Program-made: the position numbers and the translations under genes
In this document: positions 57,490 through 64,000 of the stretch, one piece after another
Position numbering within the stretch: position 1 is the stretch's first letter
Layout of the letters: the number at the start of each line of letters is the position of its first letter
Assembly: GCF_001676385.1 (NCBI RefSeq)
Contig: NZ_LYVJ01000004.1
Span: 248,001 to 312,000, forward strand
Origin: Stenotrophomonas maltophilia
Lineage (GTDB): Bacteria > Pseudomonadota > Gammaproteobacteria > Xanthomonadales > Xanthomonadaceae
Direction: 5' to 3'
DNA length: 64,000 nt
Notes under the pieces: generated by a model
Told to the model about the DNA's origin: nothing
Database searches by the model: none
Seen by the model: only the letters and a program-made list of their open reading frames with translations

Positions 57490-59001
57490 TCAGTGCTCCG
57501 GACGCATGTACGGGAACAGCAGGACGTCCCGGATCGAGCTGCTGCCGGTCAGCAGCATCACCAGGCGATCGACACCGATGCCGAGGCCGCCGGTCGGCGC
57601 CATTCCATACTCCAGCGCACGGATGTAGTCGGCGTCGTAGTGCATCGCCTCGTCGTCGCCCCCTTCCTTTGCCGCCACCTGGGCCTGGAAACGCTGGGCC
57701 TGGTCTTCCGGGTCGTTCAGCTCGGAGAAGCCGTTGGCCAGCTCCTTGCCATTGACGAACAGCTCGAAGCGGTCGGTATAGCCCGGATCGTTGTCGTTGG
57801 CACGGGCCAGCGGCGAGACCTCCACCGGATGGTCGGTAATGAAGGTCGGCTGGATCAAGGTGTGCTCGACGGTCGCCTCGAAGATCTCCAGCAGCAGCTT
57901 GCCCCAGCCGTACGACGGCTTGACCTTGATCTTCAGGCGCTCGCAATGGCGCAGCAGCGCCTCGCGGTCGGTGCAGTCGGCCGCCGAGATTTCCGGGTTG
58001 TGGTGGCGTACCGCTTCGTCCATGCGCCAGCGGCGGAACGCCGGACCCAGGTCGATCTTCGCCCCCTCCCACTCCACCTCGGTGCTGCCGTTGACGGCCT
58101 TGGCCACGTCACGGATCACGCCTTCGGTCAGGTCCATGATTTCATTGTACGTGGCATAGGCCTCGTACAGCTCCATCATGGTGAATTCCGGGTTGTGGCG
58201 GGTGCTGACGCCTTCGTTGCGGAAGTTGCGGTTGATTTCGTACACCCGCTCCAGGCCGCCCACGGTCAGGCGCTTGAGGTACAGCTCCGGCGCCACGCGC
58301 AGGTACAGGTCCAGGTCCAGCGCGTTGTGGTGGGTGGTGAACGGCTTGGCTGCCGCGCCGCCGGGGATGTAATGCATCATCGGCGTTTCGACTTCCAGGA
58401 AGTCGCGGCTGTCCAGCCATGCGCGCATGGCACGGATGATCTTCGAGCGCTTGATGAAGACCGCACGTGACTCGGGTGTCACGATCAGGTCGACATAACG
58501 CTGGCGGTAGCGCTGCTCGACGTCGGCCAGGCCATGCCACTTGTCCGGCAGCGGGCGCAGCGACTTGGTCAGCAGGCGGATCGATTCGGCCTTGACCGAC
58601 AGCTCGCCGGTCCGGGTACGGGTCAGCCCACCCTCGACGGCGATGATGTCACCCACGTCCCAGCCCTTGAAGGCGGCATACGCTTCGCCCAGCGCTGCAC
58701 CCTGCAGGAACAGCTGGATGCGGCCGGACTCGTCCTGGATCTGCGCGAAGCTGGCCTTGCCCATGATCCGCTTGGCCATCAGGCGGCCGGCCATCCTTAC
58801 CTGGCGGCCGCTGCCTTCCAGCGCCTCGGCGGTCCACTGCTCCGCATCGGCGAACTCTTCCTGCAGGCGCCCCGCAAAGTCCTCCCGGCGGAAATCGTTC
58901 GGGTACGCGATGCCCTGCCCACGCAGCGCTTTGAGTTTCTCACGGCGCTCGGCGATCAACTTGTTTTCGTCGACGGGGGGGGTATCGGTGGCTTCGCTCA
59001 T
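57490..59001 (-). CDS. lysS: Lysyl-tRNA synthetase (class II)
   Basis: Charges tRNA-Lys. 503 residues, standard length. N-terminal OB-fold anticodon domain (about 60-170: [29 protein letters not shown]). Class II motif 2 in [20 protein letters not shown] and motif 3 in [18 protein letters not shown] 59001 is conserved-looking ([21 protein letters not shown]). It lies upstream of rpfG on the same strand with a 175-nt gap. In many relatives prfB directly precedes lysS; here prfB is about 4.9 kb away. Confidence 0.97.
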   Translation of the reverse strand: MSEATDTPPVDENKLIAERREKLKALRGQGIAYPNDFRREDFAGRLQEEFADAEQWTAEALEGSGRQVRMAGRLMAKRIMGKASFAQIQDESGRIQLFLQGAALGEAYAAFKGWDVGDIIAVEGGLTRTRTGELSVKAESIRLLTKSLRPLPDKWHGLADVEQRYRQRYVDLIVTPESRAVFIKRSKIIRAMRAWLDSRDFLEVETPMMHYIPGGAAAKPFTTHHNALDLDLYLRVAPELYLKRLTVGGLERVYEINRNFRNEGVSTRHNPEFTMMELYEAYATYNEIMDLTEGVIRDVAKAVNGSTEVEWEGAKIDLGPAFRRWRMDEAVRHHNPEISAADCTDREALLRHCERLKIKVKPSYGWGKLLLEIFEATVEHTLIQPTFITDHPVEVSPLARANDNDPGYTDRFELFVNGKELANGFSELNDPEDQAQRFQAQVAAKEGGDDEAMHYDADYIRALEYGMAPTGGLGIGVDRLVMLLTGSSSIRDVLLFPYMRPEH

Positions 59002-59105
59002 GGATCTGCGGAAATCATGTAGTGGTGGGGGATGTCACGCCCGGCGCAGCCGGCCCCACAGCATACCAAAACCGCCCTGCCCCGGCCCCGCCGCCGCCTG
59101 CCCCG

Positions 59106-59158
59106 GTAGTCGCCAACCTGGGTTGGCGGTCCCTGTATCGACCAAGGTCGGCACCTAC
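59106..59158. repeat. SMAG-like repeat pair upstream of lysS
   Basis: GTAGTCGCCAACCTGGGTTG (59106) begins a palindrome; a second stem, TATCGACCAAGGTCGGCACCTAC, cut here as ACCAAGGTCGGCACCTAC, ends at 59158. A variant subtype of the GTAG-bounded palindromes. Confidence 0.7.
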
Positions 59159-59163
59159 CGGAG

Positions 59164-60819
59164 CTATCGGATCGATGCCTGGCCGTTCCCCGGGAACGCC
59201 TGCCGCAACTCGTCCACCAGCACCCGCTGGTTCTCCGAATAGTCGACCGGCACCGACACCAGGTGCACCCCGCCCTCATCGAACGCCGCTTCCAGGGTCG
59301 GGATGAACTGCTCGATCGCCGTCACCTCGTGGCCCTTGCAGCCATAGGCCTCCGCGTACTTCACGAAATCGGGATTGCTGAAGGTCATGCCGTAGTCGGT
59401 GAAGCCATCGACCGCCTGCTTCCAGCGGATCATCCCGTAGGCGCCGTCGTTGAGGACCAGCACCACCAGGTTCAGGCCCAACCGGCGCGCCGTCTCCAGC
59501 TCCTGGCTGTTCATCATGAAGCCGCCGTCGCCGCACACCGCCAGCACCCGTCGCTGCGGGTACAGGATCGAGACCATGATCGCCGACGGCAGGCCCGCGC
59601 CCATGGTCGCCAGCGCGTTGTCCAGCAGCAGCGTATTGGCCACCTGCGTGCGGTAGTTGCGGGCAAACCAGATCTTGTACATGCCGTTGTCCAGCGCCAC
59701 GATGCCGTCCGGCGGCATCACCTTGCGAACGTCGTGCACCAGCCGCTGCGGGGTGAAGCCGGCCTCTTCGGCGCGATCGGCCAGATGCTCGAGGATGGTC
59801 GCGCGCAGCGGCAGCAGCGCAGCCGCGTTCGGCACCGCGCCTTCGATGCGGTCGGCCAGCTGGGTCAATGAACGGCCGATATCGCCGATCACTTCCACCT
59901 GCGGGAAGTACACCTGCTCCACCGCCGCCTGCGAGTAGCCGATATGGATCACCGTCGGCCCGCCCGGACGCATCACGAACGGCGGCTTCTCGGTGACCTC
60001 GTGGCCAATGGTCACGATCACGTCGGCCTGGTCGATCGCCATGTGCACGTAGTCGCGCTCGGTCAGCGCTGCGGTGCCCATGTACAGGCCCGAACCGCCG
60101 GCCACCGCGCCCTTGCCCATCTGCGTAGTGAAGAACGGGATGCCAGCGCGCAACACGAACGCCGACAGCGCTTCACTGGACTGCGGCCGCGACGCCGCCG
60201 AGGCGATCATCAACAGCGGGCGCCTGGCATTGCGGATGATCTCCGCCGCGCGGTCCAGCGCCTCGGGGCCGGCAATCGGCCGCTCCACCGCATGCGGCGG
60301 AATCAGGGCTGCGCCCTCGACCTCATCGGCAGCGATATCCTCCGGCAGTTCCAGCAGCACCGGGCCCGGGCGCTCTTCCTGGGCAACACGGAAGGCCTCG
60401 CGGACGATGGTCGGGATGGTGCGCGCGGAGACGATCTGCCGTGCCAGCTTGGTCAGCGGCTTCATCGTGCTGACGATGTCGACGATCTGGAAGCGCGCCT
60501 GCTTGCTGGCGACGATGCCCTTCTGGCCGGTGATCATGATCACCGGCCATGCGCCGAGCAGCGCATAGGCGGCGCCGGTGGTGAAGTTGAGCGCACCCGG
60601 GCCGAGCGTGGCCAGGCACACGCCCGGCTTGCCGGTCAGGCGGCCATAGGTGGCCGCCATGAATACCGCTGCCTGTTCGTGGCGGGTGATGACCAGCTCG
60701 ATGCTGGAATGCCGGAGCGACTCGACGACGTCGAGATTTTCTTCGCCGGGGATGCCGAAAATGCGCTCGACGCCTTCGTTCTCAAGCGCGGCGACGAGCA
60801 GGTCTGAACCCTTGGACAT
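59164..60819 (-). CDS. Thiamine-diphosphate enzyme, acetolactate synthase large-subunit type
   Basis: Probably condenses pyruvate to acetolactate, though related enzymes use other 2-oxo acids. 551 residues with the three ThDP-family domains: N-terminal binding domain with catalytic Glu in ITRHEQAAVFMA and LGPGALNFTTGAAYA; central domain (about 195-330); C-terminal domain with the ThDP/Mg motif CGDGGFMMNSQELETA ... LNDGAYGMIRWKQ. No small regulatory subunit gene follows, as for catabolic AlsS-type enzymes. Downstream of a Sad-type dehydrogenase on the same strand with a 63-nt gap, so the two may form a catabolic unit. Confidence 0.85.
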   Translation of the reverse strand: MSKGSDLLVAALENEGVERIFGIPGEENLDVVESLRHSSIELVITRHEQAAVFMAATYGRLTGKPGVCLATLGPGALNFTTGAAYALLGAWPVIMITGQKGIVASKQARFQIVDIVSTMKPLTKLARQIVSARTIPTIVREAFRVAQEERPGPVLLELPEDIAADEVEGAALIPPHAVERPIAGPEALDRAAEIIRNARRPLLMIASAASRPQSSEALSAFVLRAGIPFFTTQMGKGAVAGGSGLYMGTAALTERDYVHMAIDQADVIVTIGHEVTEKPPFVMRPGGPTVIHIGYSQAAVEQVYFPQVEVIGDIGRSLTQLADRIEGAVPNAAALLPLRATILEHLADRAEEAGFTPQRLVHDVRKVMPPDGIVALDNGMYKIWFARNYRTQVANTLLLDNALATMGAGLPSAIMVSILYPQRRVLAVCGDGGFMMNSQELETARRLGLNLVVLVLNDGAYGMIRWKQAVDGFTDYGMTFSNPDFVKYAEAYGCKGHEVTAIEQFIPTLEAAFDEGGVHLVSVPVDYSENQRVLVDELRQAFPGNGQASIR

Positions 60820-60882
60820 GGGAGTGCCGTCCTTTTCGCTGGACTGGTGATGGATCGTTGCAGGAAGGATGAAAGCCGCGCG

Positions 60883-62268
60883 TCAATGCTTGTCGAACCA
60901 CACCGTCTGCGCGTTGACGAATTCACGGATACCGAAATGAGACAGCTCGCGGCCAAAGCCGCTCTTCTTCACGCCGCCGATCGGTACGCGCGGGTCGGAG
61001 GCGGAGAAGCCGTTGACGAACACCCCGCCGGTCTGCAGCCGTCGCGCCAGCTGCATGGCACGGGCGCGGTCGCCGGTCCACAGGTTGCCGCTGAGGCCGA
61101 ATTCGCTCTGGTTGGCCAGTTCCACCGCATGGTCGGCATCGCGGGCACGGCTGATCGAGGCCACCGGTCCGAAGGTCTCGGTGTCGAAGGCCTGCATGCC
61201 CGGCGCCACGCCGGCCAGTACGGTGGGCGCATAGAACGCGCCCGGCCGGTCCAGCTGGTGACCGCCGACCAGCAGCTGCGCGCCAGCGTCCACCGAGGCA
61301 CGCACCTGCGCGTCAAGCTGTTCCAGCAGGTCCTGGCGAGCCATCGGGCCGATACGGTTGCCCGGGTCACGACCATCACCGACCGTCAACGCCTGCACCT
61401 TCTGGCAGAACTTCGCGACGAAGCGGTCGTATACCGGGTCTTCGACGATGATGCGCTTGCCGGCGATGCACACCTGCCCGGTGTTCTGGAAGCGCGAGGC
61501 CACCGCCGCCTCGACCGCAGCATCGAGGTCGGCGTCGGCCAGCACGATGAACGGATCCGAGCCGCCCAGCTCCAGCACCACTTTCTTCAGCGCCTGCCCG
61601 GCCTGGGCGGCGATGCTGCGGCCGGCCGCCACGCTGCCGGTCAAGGTCACCGCGGCAATGCGGTCATCGGCGATGGCGCGGCTGGTGCCCTCGCGGCTGA
61701 TGTTGGCCGCGATGAAGGTACCTTCCGGCAGCCCGGCATCGCGCCAGGCGGCGTCGAGCAACTGCGCGGTGCCGACGATGTTCTCGGCCGGCTTCAGCAG
61801 GAAGCCGTTGCCACCCATCAGGATCGGCACGGCCGCGCGCATCACCTGCCAGTACGGGAAATTCCACGGCATGATGCCCAGCACCACGCCCAGCGGCAGG
61901 TAGGACACGTAAGCCTTGTCGTCGGGCACCTGGGTCGGTTCGTCGCGCAGGAACTGCGCACCGTGGTCGGCGTACCAGTCGCACAGCACGGCACACTTCT
62001 CGATCTCGGCCAGTGCCTCGGCCTGGACCTTGCCCATTTCGGCGGTGGCCAGCGCGGCCAGTTTCTCACGGTCGCGGCGCAGTACCGCGGCCATTGCACG
62101 CAGGACCTCCGCGCGCTGTTCGAGGCTGCTGGCGCTCCAGGCGGCAAAGCCGGCCTGGCCGCGCTCGAGGATCGCGTCCAGCTCGGCGTCGGTGGCGAAG
62201 GGATGGCTGGCGATCTGCTGGCCGGTGGCCGGATCGCGGGAAATGGCGGTGGTGGGGGCAGCGGACAT
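60883..62268 (-). CDS. sad: Aldehyde dehydrogenase, Sad-type succinate semialdehyde dehydrogenase
   Basis: NAD(P)-dependent aldehyde oxidation. 461 residues from ATG 62268, chosen for CGGAG 6-8 nt upstream; the open frame continues to 62883 but only through repeat DNA. Starts SAAPTTAISRDPATGQQIASHPF, close in size and layout to E. coli Sad/YneI. Catalytic Cys in NTGQVCIAGKR, Glu in VVLELGGSDPF, and the motif MPWNFPYWQVMRAAVP. The substrate is inferred from subfamily resemblance; other short-chain semialdehydes are possible. Confidence 0.82.
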   Translation of the reverse strand: MSAAPTTAISRDPATGQQIASHPFATDAELDAILERGQAGFAAWSASSLEQRAEVLRAMAAVLRRDREKLAALATAEMGKVQAEALAEIEKCAVLCDWYADHGAQFLRDEPTQVPDDKAYVSYLPLGVVLGIMPWNFPYWQVMRAAVPILMGGNGFLLKPAENIVGTAQLLDAAWRDAGLPEGTFIAANISREGTSRAIADDRIAAVTLTGSVAAGRSIAAQAGQALKKVVLELGGSDPFIVLADADLDAAVEAAVASRFQNTGQVCIAGKRIIVEDPVYDRFVAKFCQKVQALTVGDGRDPGNRIGPMARQDLLEQLDAQVRASVDAGAQLLVGGHQLDRPGAFYAPTVLAGVAPGMQAFDTETFGPVASISRARDADHAVELANQSEFGLSGNLWTGDRARAMQLARRLQTGGVFVNGFSASDPRVPIGGVKKSGFGRELSHFGIREFVNAQTVWFDKH

Positions 62269-62403
62269 GCAGGGCTCCGGGTGTCTCGACAACGGGCGGT
62301 GGCCCGTCTCCTGCACAGGAATGTGGACCCGTTCGGCCGAGGCAACAAGGCGTCTGCTTATCCTGTGACCTGCACTTACCTGCCTGAATGGGGGTGGGTG
62401 CCG

Positions 62404-62964
62404 GCAGGGCCGTGCCCTGCACCCGCAGAGGCAACGGCAACAGCCGAAGCAACAGCAACAGCGGGCTATCCGTGGGATGGCGGGGTGGGTCCAGTTGCGG
62501 GAGACGCCGTAAACCCTTCCATGGGGGCTTGGCCGCGGCATCCATGCCGCGGACACTCCCGCAACCGCGCCCACCCCGCCTTCGACAGAGTTCTGCGATC
62601 TGTCGGGACGGCGCTCTGCGTTGCTGTTGGTGGGTGTCGACCTTGGTCGACACAGTAGATCCACGCCATGCGTGGATGACTCATTCGATATCTGAAAGAA
62701 AGATCGTGTCGACCAAGGTCGACACCTACCAACAGCCGCACGGAACAAAGCCGCAGTTGCCAACAGCCGCGCGAAATCTGTCTGAGGTGGGGTGGTGTGG
62801 GTTGGCAGGACCGTTGGCGCCATGGATGGCGCCATCGAGCCCCCATGGACGGGTTTACGGCGTGTCCTGTCAACCCACACCACCCCGCCATCCCTCGGAT
62901 AGTCCGCTGTTGCTGTTGCCGTTGCTGTCGCTTCGGCCTCTGCGGGTGCAGGGCGCAGCCCTGC
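62404..62964. repeat. Nest of inverted repeats in the gap between sad and the XRE gene
   Basis: The 704-nt gap is almost all palindromes. Outer arms: GCAGGGC-CGT-GCCCTGC (62404-62420) plus about 70 bp, mirrored at 62881-62964 in inverted form (both contain AACAGC(A/C) tracts and GGGATGGCGGGG). Inside: hairpin 62479-62580 (GGCGGGGTGGG/CCCACCCCGCC) enclosing CCGCGGCAT-CC-ATGCCGCGG; hairpin 62789-62886 (16-bp stem starting GGGGTGGTGTGGGTTG) enclosing TGGCGCCATGGATGGCGCCA; and between them two copies of GTGTCGACC-NN-GGTCGACAC (62634, 62706) flanking a SMAG monomer, GTAGATCCACGCCATGCGTG (62655). No gene is supported here. Confidence 0.8.
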
Positions 62965-62972
62965 CGACCAAC

Positions 62973-63755
62973 CTACCTACGCGGCAGGTAAGTCACCAGG
63001 GAAAGATCGTGCCGGCTCTCCGGCACCAGCGCCACGTACTGCAGGTCCAGCAACCCGCGCGTGGGATGGTTCAGCTTCTTCGCGCCTTCATCGAACCGAC
63101 GCACGTCGTGCTCCGGCCACCACTGGCGGAACTCCTCGCTGTGCGCCGCGATGTCCTCGACCAGCGCCAGGAACGGGGTCTTGTCCGGTGCCTGCGCCAT
63201 TGCCGCGCGGAAGCCTGCCAGCAGGCCGCGGGTCATTTCTTCCCAGTTGAGGATCAGCGTGCGGTACGGCGGGTACAGGAACATCAGCCGCAGCGTGTTG
63301 CGCTCATGCGGCGCCAGTTGGCTGTAGTCCACGAACAGATCGGCGATGGCCGGGTTCCAGGCCAGGATGTCGAAGCGGGTGTTGCGCACGTAGGCCGGGA
63401 TCGGCTGCATCGCGTCCACCAGCTGGCGCAGGCCGTCGGTCACGCTCTCATCCGGTGATTCCAGCGGCACGCCGTAGCCGGACAACGCGAACGCGTACGC
63501 GCGCTCGTCGTCGCTCATCCGCAGCACCCGCGCCAGGCGCTCCAGCACCTCGGGCGAGGCACGCACTTCACGCCCCTGCTCGATCCAGGTGTACCAACTG
63601 ACACTGACGCCGATCGCCAGCGCCACTTCCTCACGCTTCAGGCCCGGGGTACGCCGGCGCCCGGCCGGCAGGCCGAGCGTGGCGGGGTCTACACGGGCGC
63701 GGCAGGCCTTGAGGAAGCCGCCCAGTTCCTTGCGTTCACTTTCGCTGCGCATCAT
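62973..63755 (-). CDS. XRE-family regulator with MmyB-type ligand domain
   Basis: Probable ligand-responsive repressor or activator. 260 residues. N-terminal helix-turn-helix at about 34-62 (RRTPGLKREEVALAIGVSVSWYTWIEQG, the typical start of this subfamily). C-terminal MmyB-like domain (about 105-255) with RFDILAWNPAIADLF, NTLRLMFLYP and HPTRGLLDLQYVAL, related to PAS folds that bind fatty acids in characterised members. It may control the downstream sad and acetolactate synthase genes (same strand), but 700 nt of repeats separates them. Confidence 0.88.
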   Translation of the reverse strand: MMRSESERKELGGFLKACRARVDPATLGLPAGRRRTPGLKREEVALAIGVSVSWYTWIEQGREVRASPEVLERLARVLRMSDDERAYAFALSGYGVPLESPDESVTDGLRQLVDAMQPIPAYVRNTRFDILAWNPAIADLFVDYSQLAPHERNTLRLMFLYPPYRTLILNWEEMTRGLLAGFRAAMAQAPDKTPFLALVEDIAAHSEEFRQWWPEHDVRRFDEGAKKLNHPTRGLLDLQYVALVPESRHDLSLVTYLPRR

Positions 63756-63773
63756 CGGCGCACCCTACCCTTT

Positions 63774-63841
63774 GTAGCGTCGAGCCATGCTCGACGCATC
63801 TGCTAGCCTGCGAAAAGCAGCCGGGCATGGCCCGGCTCTAC
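63774..63841. repeat. SMAG repeat pair between prfB and the XRE gene
   Basis: GTAGCGTCGAGCCATGCTCG at 63774, then CAGCCGGGCATGGCCCGGCT ending in CTAC at 63841. Two hairpins of different stem sequence joined head to head. Confidence 0.82.
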
Positions 63842-63907
63842 AGAAGGCCGGTTCGGCCACCCTTGGCGTTGCGCACGAAGCCGATGATATCCGCGCAGGC
63901 GCGTCGA

Positions 63908-64000
63908 TCAGGCATCGGCACGCTTGGAGCCGGCCTCCAGGCCAGCCTTCAGGCTGGCTTCGACGAACTCGTCGAGGTCGCCGTCGAGCACCTTCTGCGT
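63908..64000 (-). CDS. prfB: 3' end of peptide chain release factor 2 (partial)
   Basis: Thirty C-terminal residues, TQKVLDGDLDEFVEASLKAG then LEAGSKRADA and stop. This matches the usual RF2 tail (vLdGdLdeFieaslk). RF2 terminates translation at UGA and UAA. The domain with the GGQ motif and the programmed frameshift site lie outside the window. Confidence 0.88.
   Translation of the reverse strand, partial: TQKVLDGDLDEFVEASLKAGLEAGSKRADA

Noticed and set aside
62269..62883. N-terminal extension of the Sad-type dehydrogenase by 205 codons
   Set aside because: Runs through the repeat nest; the ATG at 62268 has a ribosome site and a family-like N-terminus.
62404..62964. CRISPR array
   Set aside because: The repeats are nested palindromes of different sequence and length, without regular spacers or cas genes.

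Overview
The window is high-GC DNA from a gammaproteobacterium of the Xanthomonadaceae, most likely the Stenotrophomonas maltophilia group. The case rests on four things: palindromic GTAG-bounded repeats of the S. maltophilia SMAG type between many genes, a flagellar order typical of the family, an rpf (diffusible signal factor) cluster, and a betTIBA choline locus. Taxonomy is inferred from gene content only.

Layout. (1) 1-13637: flagellar export and switch genes, all on the plus strand: end of fliK, fliLMNOPQR, an MHYT-GGDEF-EAL protein, then flhB-flhA-flhF-fleN-fliA. Near-consensus sigma-54 boxes precede fliL and flhB. (2) 13695-20412: first chemosensory operon, cheY-cheZ-cheA-motC-motD-parA-parP, which couples chemotaxis to the second stator pair and to polar array placement. 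(3) 20699-38750: second chemosensory block: STAS protein-cheY-cheA, four chemoreceptors, a PilZ flagellar brake, cheW, cheR-cheD-cheB and two small uncharacterised exported proteins. Eight FliA (sigma-28) boxes with the same 11-nt gap between their two octamers divide regions 2 and 3 into transcription units. fliA itself lies at the end of the sigma-54-driven flhB operon, so the regulatory hierarchy can be read from the DNA.

(4) 38889-45206: two aconitase genes, acnB (minus) and acnA (plus), with an AbrB/PIN toxin-antitoxin pair between them. (5) 45354-50960: betT diverging from betI-betB-betA around a perfect 28-bp palindrome, the likely BetI operator. (6) 51187-57314: rpfB and rpfF converging with rpfG-rpfC, the synthesis and sensing modules for a fatty-acid quorum signal whose output is HD-GYP hydrolysis of cyclic di-GMP. 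(7) 57490-64000: lysS, a thiamine-diphosphate enzyme, a Sad-type aldehyde dehydrogenase, a 560-bp nest of inverted repeats, an XRE regulator and the 3' end of prfB.

Cyclic di-GMP and flagella connect much of the window: a GGDEF-EAL enzyme inside the flagellar operon, a PilZ brake in the FliA regulon, and RpfG at the far end. The most unusual points are duplicated FliM-like CheY-docking motifs in the first CheA, near-identical blocks shared by three chemoreceptors, a possibly leaderless motC transcript, and two unknown small exported proteins placed in the motility regulon.
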